A stretch of 64,000 nt of DNA from Siphonodentalium dalli (lineage: Eukaryota; Mollusca; Scaphopoda; Gadilida; Siphonodentaliidae), in assembly GCA_032622095.1 (NCBI GenBank), contig CP136066.1, positions 3,185,784-3,249,783 on the forward strand, written 5' to 3'. Numbering within the stretch: the first letter of the stretch is position 1; each line of letters starts with the position of its first letter. Below the pieces are notes generated by a model, which saw only the letters and a program-made list of their open reading frames with translations, was not told the origin of the DNA and ran no database searches. This document shows positions 1-11,692 of this stretch, in pieces. A program made the translations under genes and the position numbers.

Positions 1-350
1 TCCTAGCCAATGTTAACTGCGTCACCAATCGGTTCTCGGATACCGTAATTCGTTTAGCTTGGCGCTCTGACAATTTTTCAGCGCAATGCAAGCGCCGGCC
101 TGGTCGCAGCGGAGTGTGACATGGGTTTTAGTGACAAAATTAATGTCAACATTTTCACATTTCTCATCATTTTCTTCTTCTAAATAGTCATTTACATTAC
201 TACTCAATCCTTCGTTCAGGTTTTCAATGAAATAATATATGCTGGATATAATGGTCCACGTAATAGTAGGTAAATCGATTCGTGTATCTGTTTGGCAGTT
301 GTTTTATGCTGGTCGTTGATTTTTACGTGCAATTGTGTGATTTGTCAGTT
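1..350. other. no recognisable gene
   Basis: The longest frame is 61 codons on the minus strand (22-207). It has no recognisable domain, and the stretch otherwise looks like unique AT-rich sequence. Confidence 0.4.
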
Positions 351-351
351 A

Positions 352-430
352 AATTAACCATCTGCTTGGTCTTTCCACAAAACTGACAATGTAGTGATAT
401 GGCCGAGTGGCTGAAACGACGATAGCTTCA
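352..430 (+). mobile_element. SINE 3' tail fragment
   Basis: The stretch reads CTTTCCACAAAACTGACAA, then GTGATATGGCCGAGTGGCTG, then AAACGACG. The same order of motifs occurs near 56,160-56,240 (cctccac, ctggcaatgtcgtgatatggcc, gctgaaa) and near 52,640. I infer a 5'-truncated copy of one SINE family. No A or B box is visible here. It abuts the 40-bp tandem array on its right. Confidence 0.5.
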
Positions 431-436
431 ATAAAC

Positions 437-912
437 AGGTTAATCTACTGATTAGTTTTAGTCCAACACGATATGAGTTAATCTACTGACCAGTTATTGT
501 CCAGCATTATATCATAGTTCATCTACTGCTCAGTTAACGTCCAACACGATATCATATCTAATTTACTGACCAGTTATCATTCAACACGATATGATAGTCA
601 TTCTACTGAACAGTTATCGTCCAACATGATATCATAGTTAATCTACTGATCAGTTAACGTCCAACATGATAGCCTAGTTAATATACTGACCAGTTATCGT
701 CCAACACGATATCATAGTTAATCTACTGACCAGTTATCGTACAACACGATGTGCTACTTAATCTACTGACCAGTTATCGTCCAACACGATATCATAGTTA
801 ATCTACTGATCAGTTATCGTCCATTACGATATCATAGTTTATGTTCTAATCAGTTATCGTCCAACACGATATCATAATTAATATACTGCTCAGTTATCGT
901 CCAACACGAGAT
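437..912. repeat. 40-bp minisatellite, about 12 copies
   Basis: The unit is about 40 bp, with a core of GTTAATCTACTGACCAGTTA followed by TCGTCCAACACGATATCATA. Copies diverge by point changes. Every unit carries the small palindrome-like CACGATATCATA. No open frame is maintained. It begins immediately after the SINE tail, so it may have grown from sequence at the insertion boundary (inference). Confidence 0.9.
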
Positions 913-1222
913 TCCACATTGTTTAGTTATTGTGTTGGTGATGTTTTGAATGTTCTGGTGTTTTTCATAAGCTTACCTGATTGGCATTTCATCCGGATGG
1001 TTATTTAAAACAATTCGCAATCTATGTCTGCCTAATCGCGATATTTTCACCATTGTCCATAATACTTTGGAGTGGGTCCACAATTGCCCTTGGAATAAAA
1101 ACTTGTGTTTGATGGGTGGGTGTCCGAGATCTGACAGAAACAAAGTTACATTCTCCAGTGGTGGGTAAACAAAAATACAAAAAAAACCCCAACATTTTAT
1201 CCTGAAGATTTGACCTGACCCG
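913..1222. other. no recognisable gene
   Basis: A 93-codon minus-strand frame covers most of this stretch but shows no recognisable motif. It may belong to the degraded LINE that follows on the plus strand, but I cannot show that. Confidence 0.3.
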
Positions 1223-1474
1223 TTGTCATATGAACTCATTCTACATTCAATCACACGAATTCGTCTATTAAATAAATTACCCCCTTACAATATTTATTCA
1301 TTAATATTTTTGCTTTTTGGAGATCCTGCACTACCTGATTGTGACAACATGAAGATGTTCTTAGCTGTACAGTCATTCATACGCGAGACAAGTCAGAATT
1401 ATTTTGACCAACTCTTCCAACATAATGATACGTACAAGCCAGCAAGCGAAACAAACAAATACATATATATATAA
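1223..1474 (+). pseudogene. C-terminal remnant of a LINE ORF2
   Basis: The frame includes LLFGDPALPDCDN, then MKMFLAVQSFIRET. This resembles the extreme C-terminus of many invertebrate LINE reverse-transcriptase proteins (LLFG..., then a helix resembling VQ.FI..T). It is followed within 100 bp by the hairpin-bearing 3' tail described next, which strengthens the call. The first half of the frame is low complexity and may not be native. No reverse transcriptase motif is present, so this is at best a 5'-truncated fragment. The alternative is a chance frame. Confidence 0.45.
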
Positions 1475-1712
1475 CTCGGGGTGGGGGTGACGGTGATATG
1501 TATGTATATTATGTTCAACTTGTTTGGTAGTCATGTTGCTTTGTCATTACTAATTATTTATTTGTCAGTGCAATAACATATGGGAGAGGGGGGTAACCAT
1601 AAGTGAGTCAGCACTTGTCCTCCAATCCCATTGTCTGTTTAAACAAATGTATATGTTACATATCATGGGTTATATAAACAAGACAAATAAATATGTTTAA
1701 AGTAAACTTATT
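1475..1712 (+). mobile_element. LINE 3' UTR/tail (tail type 1)
   Basis: It contains GGGAGAGGGG, a short loop, CACTTGTCCTCCAATCCC, then AATAAATATGTTTAAAGTAAA. The same arrangement occurs at 56,808-56,900 (plus) and 18,208-18,318 (minus): a G-rich arm, a pyrimidine-rich arm ending AATCCC or GATCCC, an AATAAA-like signal, and an end in ATGTTT. Three dispersed copies sharing only this end are what 5'-truncated LINE insertions leave behind. Confidence 0.65.
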
Positions 1713-1952
1713 CTAACTGCACAAATAAGTCCATATCGCCATACATTTTAATCTGAATTACGCTCTATGTGAACCTAAATCGACTCACCATATTTGCGAT
1801 CTTTAAAATGTGTTATCGTTGTGACCCGCGGACTAATACGCAATAAATGGTATACGTCTAGCACTATTTCTTATTTCAGATTCAAATACGTTATGTGGGG
1901 ATATGTTTCACAGTAAGGACGTGTAATCAAAAATGCATTGCATAGACAGCGA
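1713..1952. other. no recognisable gene
   Basis: AT-rich sequence with no repeat or coding signal that I can name. It ends at the TTAA target site of the next element. Confidence 0.35.
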
Positions 1953-1982
1953 TTAACCCTTTACCCAACAGAAGGGCCCTGT

Positions 1983-2051
1983 GCCAATGCATTCTCTTAT
2001 ATATGCGAGTCGACCATAGGTCGCCTCGCATATATAAGAGAATGCATTGGC
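1983..2051. repeat. 69-bp palindrome, left unit of the cassette (exemplar)
   Basis: A 27-bp arm starts GCCAATGCATTCTC and contains CTTATATATGCGAG. It is followed by T, CGACC, ATA, GGTCG, C and the exact complement of the arm. The only stem defect is the T:C pair. Each arm holds TATATAAGAG, a TATA-box-like string. The same 69 bp recurs twice per cassette across the window. Confidence 0.95.
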
Positions 2052-2130
2052 TTGACACATTAAAAATTTTAAAATTGTTAAAGAATGTAAGAAAAAATGG
2101 TAAAAAGTGTTAAAAAAAGATTTTGTTTAG

Positions 2131-2199
2131 GCCAATGCATTCTCTTATATATGCGAGGCGACCTATGGTCGACTCGCATATATAAGAGAATGCATTGGC
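2131..2199. repeat. 69-bp palindrome, right unit of the cassette (exemplar)
   Basis: This has the same arms as the left unit, but the centre is reversed (AGGCGACCTATGGTCGACT), so the two palindromes are inverted copies of one another. The 79-bp spacer between them is an A/T-rich run built on AAAATTGTTAAAGAATG. Confidence 0.95.
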
Positions 2200-2352
2200 A
2201 CAGGGCATAACTGTAACTATCACAATGTGGTCAAGGAGCCGGTTCCAATGATATCCATATGTGTATGGTTCTATTGAGACAGACCGAAGATATTTTAGGC
2301 TGTTGAAGCTTTATTTGGCCGGTTGTGGCCGGTTTGTTGGGTAAAGGGTTAA

Positions 2353-3779
2353 ATTCGTGGCTCGGTAGTAACAACACATTAACAATTTCGTTTGATGTGT
2401 GCACTGTGGTTAAGCACGGAAGAGTTGGCAGAGAGAAGTCGGTAGTGAGCGAAATATTCCAGATTGTTTTGGACATCATTCATACTAAACGGAATTTTTG
2501 TTGCACAATGCATTATTACAGAATATTGAATTCAAAACGGGTGTCAATTATTCTGCAATTAAATCAAGCCCCATCGGAACTGAATTATAAACGCTCGAAT
2601 TAGGTCAAGTGCATTTTCCAGATAATCGGTCTTTAGTACAGCATAATATCACATGGAGTTGTATGGAGTGCTTTCACAATGGTGCTCTGTAAGACGAGCC
2701 AATTAGGCCCATTCATCGCGGCTGTCCTATCGATAAAGCAACTCAAATCAAAAAAGTGCAGCAGTGGGAGGTGGAACTCAGGGTGGTATGCGGAGACAGA
2801 GCCCGCGACCTGCACGGTGCCTAAATAGCATCGTCATACAGTTGTTGTTTACGCCAACGCGACATCGTGGTTTCCAGACACAACACGAGATAATGTAGTA
2901 GAGGAAAGTGTCACTATATCCATCCAAGTGCATTGTGGGTGCATGGTTTGATTGTCCTCTTAAGTGGTTGACCGGCCTGCGATATAAGTCGACACTGCAC
3001 GTATAACCTTGAATTCCACTTAGGCTTAATTAGGTAAAATAGTTTGGATGGCGAAAAATAATTATACAATTGAGCTTCCAAATATAGTAGTATCCATAAT
3101 CGATCGCATTGGCCACGTCTGGCGATAGCGCAATTTTATTAAAAAGAGCGGACTTTTCGTATTGCTTTTGTCCACCAACATTGCTCAGCTAATGTCGCCA
3201 AGCATATATAGAATATGCATGACATATATATGACCACCGCGGCATTACGTATGCCGGGGTGGGTGGGTGGTCAAAGCCACCAACAAGCAATTTTTTCCGC
3301 AACTAAACAAAACAATTCCTGCTTGTTTTTTAGTGTTTTGGCAATGAGTTGGGCTTCAAAACCACTTTGAATGAGAGAAATAATGTAATTCTAACTGTAA
3401 ACTGACTGCAGGCAGTTATCGTGTTGTATTTTGTTGCAAATTTTGAAATCCAAGATGGCCGCTGGCAGCCATGTTTTTTTGGCCGAATGGCCTCAAAATG
3501 ACTCATTCCTATATACATGTCCATGTTAACATCCATGATAAATAGTATGAACAGAAATTCATATACAGCTGTTTACAGTGAATTCCCCCCCGCAAATCTC
3601 TGTTTTAGTGTTAAAAGGGGGGTGGGTGTCAAACAATGGTCGGAAAAAAACTGCCGAAAACGGAAAAAAATTTGGCGGTGGAGGTGGGTGGGTACAAAAA
3701 ATGATCGAAAGGGAAAAAATGCCATACGTGCCTGAATTTTTTTTCCGACCCCCCCCCCCCCCTGTTTCAGAAGGTTAGA
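2353..3779. other. intergenic; homopolymer and G-rich tracts, no gene
   Basis: No coding signal. A short hairpin, ATGGCCGCTGGCAGCCAT, lies near 3455-3472. From about 3590 to 3765 the strand is purine-rich (AAAAGGGGGGTGGGTG, GGTGGAGGTGGGTGGG), ending in a run of about 14 C. The overlapping short frames there are products of this low complexity. Confidence 0.45.
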
Positions 3780-4485
3780 TAGCTGCTATCTGGAACTCAT
3801 CCAGTGATTCAGCTAGACACTTGTTACATTATTTATAGTGCTAACGAGTGACACTAATCGTGTGCTAGTGCATCCTGTCTGGCAAGCGTTTAAACACATT
3901 TAAATTAAAAACGGTTTTGGGTTAGAGACTTGATTTGTCAGGTAGGTTCCTGACCCTGTTTTGGCACACATGCAAACTAATTTGTCTGGACCAATCAAAG
4001 CACATTATTATGGCATTATAAGTTTACCTGCGGCCATTACTGTAAACGTCTTCACATGCAATTTATAAGATTTCTAAATGAAAGTCAGTATTTCATAATG
4101 GTTGGTTGCTGCTATTGATATTACTGATATGCATGCCATCACACGAACGCACATACGACGTCCGGCAAATGACCTGCGTATAGCTTCATAGTATTGACCC
4201 CAGGTTGTTGTATGGGTGGGTGATGTCCTGCACTAAATCCGTACACCAGGCATTGTCATCATGCTGACATAATTATCTCAAACACCAGACACAGTGATAA
4301 GTATACAGGTCACAACTTGTGTGCTAGCACTGACCTGTGTGATAATGGTATATATATGGCGTTCGTGATTGTCGTCTGTTGCGAATTTTGTTCTGCTATG
4401 TTGATGAAACCAAGTAATCGTACATGAGTACTGAATAAATAAATCGGTCAGTCTTGAATGGCGACAACATCAACCTATGTACGTG
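3780..4485. other. no recognisable gene or repeat
   Basis: I see nothing nameable here. It ends where the first very diverged satellite-like text begins. Confidence 0.35.
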
Positions 4486-5165
4486 GCTCAAGCTGAAATA
4501 GTATAACAGCTGTATTCGTTGAGCTATCTAAGAATGAGAGTTGCTTTTGAAATATGCTCTGACTGGGTGATATCGCCTCGAATAGTATAAGCTGCTGTCT
4601 GAGATTACAAGCTCTTTGTCTAAATTGTTGATATGACTTGGTTAGCTATCATGAAACCGTGTCTGCATTACTTCGATATCCATGACTAGTGGGGAATAGT
4701 GGCTATCCTTCAGAGCTATACGTGCCAGTGGCGTACCACGTCATGATTCCGATATACAGAGCCACATGTTTAACCCGTTGCTCTCAACGCAATGTCTCAC
4801 ACTGACTACTTGTAGCTCAGCTATTTATATGTTTAATTTGATGATTTGATATCCGCGGTTGTCGTACTTTGGTATATATGGCTACCGTACTCTACTAGAG
4901 CTGTGTGACACTTAGCTATACTTATGTGTAACGGGTTGCGATGATGCCCATGGCTGCCGTATACTATAGCATTACTTTGTGATATTGAGCTACGGGTTGC
5001 TATTATATTAATGGTTACATTTCTCCGACATGAGTCCCTGATACTGAGCTATGTTTAACGGTTGTTATGATACTAATGGTTCCATTACGATTTTCTGATA
5101 CTTAGGTATATGTTAACTGGTTGCTATGGTACCTATGTATGTCGTACTCCTACACGAGTCTCTGA
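4486..5165. repeat. diverged left edge of the 67-bp satellite
   Basis: Motifs of the satellite (GATATTGAGGTATATG, TTAACGGTTG, GATACC) recur at irregular spacing and become cleaner towards 5160. Increasing divergence at an array edge is expected where unequal exchange no longer homogenises copies. The part 4770-5167 is repeated almost unchanged at 12,457-12,859. Confidence 0.75.
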
Positions 5166-8100
5166 TATTGAGGTATATGGTAACGGGTTACTGTGATATC
5201 CATGGTCGTGGTACTCTAGCATGAATCTATGATACTGATGTATATGGTAACGGGTTACTGTGATATCCATGGTCGTGGTACTCTAGCATGAATATATGAT
5301 ACTGATGTATATGGTAACGGGTTACTGTGATATCCATGGTCGTGGTACTCTAGCATGAATCTATGATACTGATGTATATGTTAACGGTTTACTGTGATAT
5401 CCATGGTCGTGGTACTCTAGCATGAATCTATGATACTGATGTATATGTTAACGGTTTACTGTGATATCCATGGTCGTGGTACTCTAGCATGAATCTATGA
5501 TATTGAGGTATATGTTAACGGGTTACTATGATATCCATGGTCGTTGTACTCTAGCATGAATCTATGATACTGAGATATATGTTAACGGGTTACTATGATA
5601 TCCATGGTCGTGGTACTCTAGCATGAATCTAGGATACTGAGGTATGTGTTAACGGGTTACTATGATATCCATGGTCGTTGTACTCTAGCATGAATCTAGG
5701 ATACTGAGATATATGTTAACGGGTTACTATGATATCCATGGTCGTTGTAATCTAGCATGAATCTATGATACTGATGTATATGTTAACGGGTTACTATGAT
5801 ATCCATGGTCGTTGTACTCTAGCATGAATCTATGATATTGAGGTATATGTTAACGGGTTACTATGATATCCATGGTCGTGGTACTCTAGCATGAATCTAT
5901 GATACTGATGTATATGTTAACGGGTTACTATGATATCCATGGTCGTTGTACTCTAGCATGAATCTATGATACTGAGATATATGTTAACGGGTTACTATGA
6001 TATCCGTGGTCGTGGTACTCTATCATGAATCTATGATACTGAGATATATGTTAACGGGTTACTATGATATCCATGGTCGTTGTACTCTAGCATGAATCTA
6101 TGATATTGAGGTATATGTTAACGGGTTACTATGATATCCATGGTCGTGGTACTCTAGCATGAATCTATGATACTGATGTATATGTTAACGGGTTACTATG
6201 ATATCCATGGTCGTTGTACTCTAGCATGAATCTATGATACTGATGTATATGTTAACGGGTTACTATGATATCCATGGTCGTGGTACTCTAGCATGAATCT
6301 ATGATACTGAGATATATGTTAACGGGTTACTATGATATCCATGGTCGTTGTACTCTAGCATGAATCTATGATACTGATGTATATGTTAACGGGTTACTAT
6401 GATATCCATGGTCGTTGTACTCTAGCATGAATCTATGATACTGATGTATATGTTAACGGGTTACTATGATATCCATGGTCGTTGTACTCTAGCATGAATC
6501 TATGATACTGATGTATATGTTAACGGGTTACTATGATATCCATGGTCGTGGTACTCTAGCATGAATCTATGATACTGAGATATATGTTAACGGGTTACTA
6601 TGATATCCATGGTCGTTGTACTCTAGCATGAATCTATGATACTGATGTATATGTTAACGGGTTACTATGATATCCATGGTCGTTGTACTCTAGCATGAAT
6701 CTATGATACTGATGTATATGTTAACGGGTTACTATGATATCCATGGTCGTTGTACTCTAGCATGAATCTATGATACTGATGTATATGTTAACGGGTTACT
6801 ATGATATCCATGGTCGTTGTACTCTAGCATGAATCTATGATACTGAGATATATGTTAACGGGTTACTATGATATCCATGGTCGTTGTACTCTAGCATGAA
6901 TCTATGATACTGATGTATATGTTAACGGGTTACTATGATATCCATGGTCGTTGTACTCTAGCATGAATCTATGATACTGAGATATATGTTAACGGGTTAC
7001 TATGATATCCATGGTCGTGGTACTCTAGCATGAATCTATGATACTGAGATATATGTTAACGGGTTACTATGATATCCATGTTCGTTGTACTCTAGCATGA
7101 ATCTATGATACTGAGATATATGTTAACGGGTTACTATGATATCCATGTTCGTTGTACTCTAGCATGAATCTATGATACTGAGGTATATGTTAACGGGTTA
7201 CTGTGATATCCATGGTCGTGGTACTCTAGCATGAATCTATGATACTGATGTATATGTTAACGGGTTACTATGATATCCATGGTCGTTGTACTCTAGCATG
7301 AATCTATGATACTGAGATATATGTTAACGTGTTACTATGATATCCATGGTCGTTGTACTCTAGCATGAATCTATGATACTGAGATATATGTTAACGGGTT
7401 ACTATGATATCCATGGTCGTTGTACTCTGGCATGAATCTATGATACTGATGTATATGTTAACGGGTTACTATGATATCCATGGTCGTGTACTCTAGCATG
7501 AATCTATGATACTGAGATATATGTTAACGGGTTACTATGATATCCATGTTCGTGGTACTCTAGCATGAATCTATGATACTGATGTATATGTTAACGGGTT
7601 ACTATGATATCCATGGTCGTTGTACTCTAGCATGAATCTATGATACTGATGTATATGTTAACGGGTTACTATGATATCCATGGTCGTGTACTCTAGCATG
7701 AATCTATGATACTGATGTATATGTTAACGGGTTACTATGATATCCATGGTCGTTGTACTCTAGCATGAATCTATGATATTTAGGTATATGTTAACGGGTT
7801 ACTATGATATCCATGGTCGTGGTACTCTGGCATGAATCTATGATACTGAGATATATGTTAACGGGTTACTATGATATCCATGGTCGTGGTACTCTAGCAT
7901 GAATCTATGATACTGAGATATATGTTAACGGTTTACTATGATATCCATGGTCGTGGTACTCTGGCATGAATCTATGATACTGAGATATATGTTAACGGGT
8001 TACTATGATATCCATGGTCGTTGTACTCTAGCATGAATCTAGGATACTGATGTATATGTTAACGGGTTACTATGATATCCATGGTCGTGGTACTCTAGCA

Positions 8101-9737
8101 TGATTCTCTGATACTGAGATATACGTTAATGGGTTACTGTGATATCCATGGTCGTTGTACTCTAGCATGAATCTATGATACTGAGATATATGTTAACGGG
8201 TTACTATGATATCCATGGTCGTGGTACTCTAGCATGATTCTCTGATACTGAGATATACGTTAATGGGTTACTGTGATATCCATGGTCGTTGTACTCTAGC
8301 ATGAATCTATGATACTGAGATATATGTTAACGGGTTACTATGATATCCATGGTCGTGGTACTCTAGCATGATTCTCTGATACTGAGATATACGTTAATGG
8401 GTTACTGTGATATCCATGGTCGTTGTACTCTAGCATGAATCTATGATACTGAGATATATGTTAACGGGTTACTATGATATCCATGGTTGTTGTACTCTAG
8501 CATGAATCTATGATACTGATGTATATGTTAACGGGTTACTATGATATCCATGGTCGTTGTACTCTAGCATGAATCTATGATACTGAGATATATGTTAACG
8601 GGTTACTATGATATCCATGGTCGTTGTACTCTAGCATGAATCTATGATACTGAGACATATGTTAACGGGTTACTATGATATCCATGGTAGTTGTACTCTA
8701 GCATGAATCTATGATACTGAGATATATGTTAACGGGTTACTATGATATCCATGGTCGTGGTACTCTAGCATGAATCTATGATACTGAGATATATGTTAAC
8801 GGGTTACTATGATATCCATGGTCGTTGTACTCTAGCATGAATCTATGATATTGAGATATATGTTAACGGGTTACTATGATATCCATGGTCGTGGTACTCT
8901 AGCATGAATCTATGATACTGATGTATATGTTAACGGGTTACTATGATATCCATGGTCGTGGTACTCTAGCATGAATCTATGATATTGAGGTATATGTTAA
9001 CGGGTTACTATGATATCCATGGTAGTTGTACTCTAGCATGCGTCTCTGATATTGAGGTATATGTTAACGGGTTACTATGATATCCATGGTCGTTGTACTC
9101 TAGCATGATTCTATGATACTGATGTATATGTTAACGGGTTACTATGATATCCATGGTCGTGGTACTCTAGCATGAATCTATGATACTGAGATATATGTTA
9201 ACGGGTTACTATGATATCCATGGTCGTGGTACTCTAGCATGAATCTATGATACTGATGTATATGTTAACGGTTTACTGTGATATCCATGGTCGTGGTACT
9301 CTATCATGATTCTCTGATATTGAGGTATATGTTAACGGGTTACTATGATATCCATGGTCGTGGTACTCTATCATGATTCTCTGATATTGAGGTATATGTT
9401 AACGGTTTACTGTGATATCCATGGTCGTTGTACTCTGGCATGAATCTATGATACTGAGATATATGTTAACGGGTTACTATGATATCCATGGTCGTTGTAC
9501 TCTAGCATGAATCTATGATACTGAGATATATGTTAACTGTTTACTGTGATATCCATGGTCGTGGTACTCTATCATGATTCTCTGATATTGAGGTATATGT
9601 TAACGGGTTACTATGATATCCATGGTCGTGGTACTCTATCATGATTCTCTGATATTGAGGTATATGTTAACGGGTTACTATGATATCCATGGTCGTTGTA
9701 CTCTAGCATGAATCTATGATACTGAGATATATGTTAA
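5166..9737. repeat. 67-bp satellite, main block, about 68 monomers
   Basis: The monomer is 67 bp, containing TATATGTTAACGGGTTACTA, then TGATATCCATGGTCGT, then TGTACTCTAGCATGAATCTA. The 67-bp period was checked at 6601/6668. Copies differ at a few recurring sites (GATGTATAT, GAGATATAT or GAGGTATAT; CGTGG or CGTTG), so there are subtypes. Every monomer contains TTAA, the target of family-1 MITEs. A dimeric (134-bp) higher-order repeat runs at about 8087-8490. No open frame is conserved. Confidence 0.97.
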
Positions 9738-10129
9738 CCCTTTACCCAACAAACCGGCCAAAACTGGCAAAAAAAAGCTTCAACAGCCTAAAATATCTTT
9801 GGTCTGTCTCAATAGAACCATAAACATATGGATATCATTGGAACCGGCTCCTTGACCACATTGTGATAGTTACAGTTATGCCCTGTGCCAATGCATTCTC
9901 TTATATATGCGAGTCGACCATAGGTCGCCTCGCATATATAAGATAATGCATTGGCCTAAAAGAAAGCTTTTTTTAACACTTTTTACCATTTTTTCTTACA
10001 TTCTTTAACAATTTTATAATTTTTAATATGTTAAGCCAATGCATTCTCTTATATATGCGAGGCGACCTATGGTCGACTCGCATATATAAGAGAATGCATT
10101 GGCACAGGGCCGTTATGTTGGGTAAAGGG
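9738..10129 (+). mobile_element. family-1 MITE copy B, inside satellite
   Basis: A 392-bp element with intact CCCTTTACCCAACA termini and TTAA on both sides (9734-9737, 10130-10133). Removing it restores a normal monomer junction, ATATG-TTAA-CGGGTTAC, which directly supports a TTAA duplication. The unique arm is on the left, carries AAACTGGCAAAAAAAAGC and TCTTTGGTCTG, and shares these variants with copies D, E and G. Confidence 0.95.
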
Positions 10130-10592
10130 TTAACGGGTTACTATGATATCCATGGTCGTGGTACTCTAGCATGAATCTATGATACTGATATATATGTTAA
10201 CGGGTTACTATCATATCCATGGCCGTTGTACTCTAGCATGAATCTATGATACTGAGATATATGTTAACGGGTTACTATGATATCCATGGCCGTTGTACTC
10301 TAGCATGAATCTATGATACTGAGATATATGTTAACGGGTTACTATGATATCCATGTATGTCGTACTATATCATGAATCTATGATATTGAGGTATATGTTA
10401 ACGGGTTACTATGATATCCATGGTCGTTGTACTCTAGCATGAATCTATGATACTGAGATATATGTTAACGGGTTACTATGATATCCATGGTCGTTGTACT
10501 CTAGCATGAATCTATGATACTAATGTATATGTTAACGGTTAACTGTGATATCCATGGTCGTGGTACTCTAGCATGAATCTATGATATTGAGG
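10130..10592. repeat. 67-bp satellite block
   Basis: About seven monomers continue from the same array. One monomer (near 10,350) has CATGTATGTCGTACTATATC instead of the usual CATGGTCG, as in the diverged edge. Confidence 0.95.
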
Positions 10593-10961
10593 TAACCCAA
10601 CAAACCGGCCAAAACCGGCCAAATAAAGCTTCAACAGCCTAAAATATCTTCGGTCTGTCTCAATAAAACCATACAAATATGGATATCATTGGAACCGACT
10701 CACTGACCACATTGTGATGGTTACAGTTATGCCCTGTGCCAATGCATTCTCTTATATATGCGAGTCGACCATAGGTCGCCTCGCATATATAAGAGAATGC
10801 ATTGGCCTAAAAAAAATCCTTTTTTTCTTACATTCTTTAACAATTTAATAATTTTTAATATGTTAAGCCAATGCATTCTCTTATATATGCGAGGCGACCT
10901 ATGGTCGACTCGCATATATAAGAGAATGCATTGGCACAGGGCCGTTCTGTTGGGTAAAGGG
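10593..10961 (+). mobile_element. family-1 MITE copy C, left end deleted
   Basis: The right end and its TTAA (10,962-10,965) are intact. On the left, satellite GATATTGAGG runs straight into TAACCCAACAAACCGGCC, so about 13 bp covering the monomer end, TTAA and the start of the terminal repeat are missing. The spacer between the palindromes is also about 20 bp shorter. Its unique arm has AAAACCGGCCAAATAAAGC, the type seen in dispersed copies outside the satellite and not the D/E/G type, so it is probably an independent insertion. Confidence 0.9.
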
Positions 10962-11300
10962 TTAACGGGTTACTATGATATCCATGGTCGTTGTACTCTA
11001 GCATGAATCTATGATACTGATGTATATGTTAACGGGTTACTATGATATCCATGGTCGTGGTACTCTAGCATGAATCTATGATACTGATATATATGTTAAC
11101 GGGTTACTATGATATCCATGGCCGTTGTACTCTAGCATGAATCTATGATACTGATATATATGTTAACGGGTTACTATGATATCCATGGTCGTGGTACTCT
11201 AGCATGCGTCTCTGATATTGAGGTATATGTTAACGGGTTAATATGATATCCATGGTCGTTGTACTCTAGCATGAATCTATGAAACTGAGATATATGTTAA
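10962..11300. repeat. 67-bp satellite block
   Basis: About five monomers, including one with CATGCGTCTCTGATATTGAG, a variant also seen near 9040. Confidence 0.95.
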
Positions 11301-11692
11301 CCCTTTACCCAACAAACCGGCCAAAACTGGCAAAAAAAAGCTTCAACAGCCTAAAATATCTTTGGTCTGTCTCAATAGAACCATACAAATATGGATATCA
11401 TTGGAACCGGCTCCTTGACCACATTGTGATAGTTACAGTTATGCCCTGTGCCAATGCATTCTCTTATATATGCAAATCGACCATTGGTCGCCTCGCATAT
11501 ATAAGAGAATGCATTGGCCTAAAAGAAATCTTTTTTTAACACTTTTTACCATTTGTTCTTACATTCTTTAACAATTTTATAATTTTTAATGTGTTAAGCC
11601 AATGCCTTCTCTTATATATGCGAGGCGACCTATGGTCGACTCGCATGTATAAGAGAATGCATTGGCACAGGGCCCTTCTGTTGGGTAAAGGG
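11301..11692 (+). mobile_element. family-1 MITE copy D, inside satellite
   Basis: A 392-bp element flanked by TTAA (11,297-11,300 and 11,693-11,696). Private variants include GCAAATCGACCATTGG in the left palindrome, and CCTTCTCTTATA and GCATGTATAAG in the right palindrome. Its right flank reads TTAACAGGTTATTATG, a variant monomer. Copies F and G share the right-hand variants and this flank, so these copies descend from one MITE-plus-satellite segment. Confidence 0.94.

Larger units (their letters stand above)
1957..2348 (-). mobile_element. family-1 MITE, TTAA/piggyBac-like, copy A
   Basis: A 392-bp element lies between TTAA at 1953-1956 and TTAA at 2349-2352. Its terminal inverted repeats are CCCTTTACCCAACA and TGTTGGGTAAAGGG. 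A TTAA duplication with CCCTTT termini is the signature of non-autonomous piggyBac-superfamily elements. It encodes no transposase. A core cassette (1977-2205) starts CCCTGTGCC and ends GGCACAGGG, and holds two inverted 69-bp palindromes. The remaining unique arm lies on the right (2206-2334), so this copy is reversed relative to most others. Confidence 0.93.
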
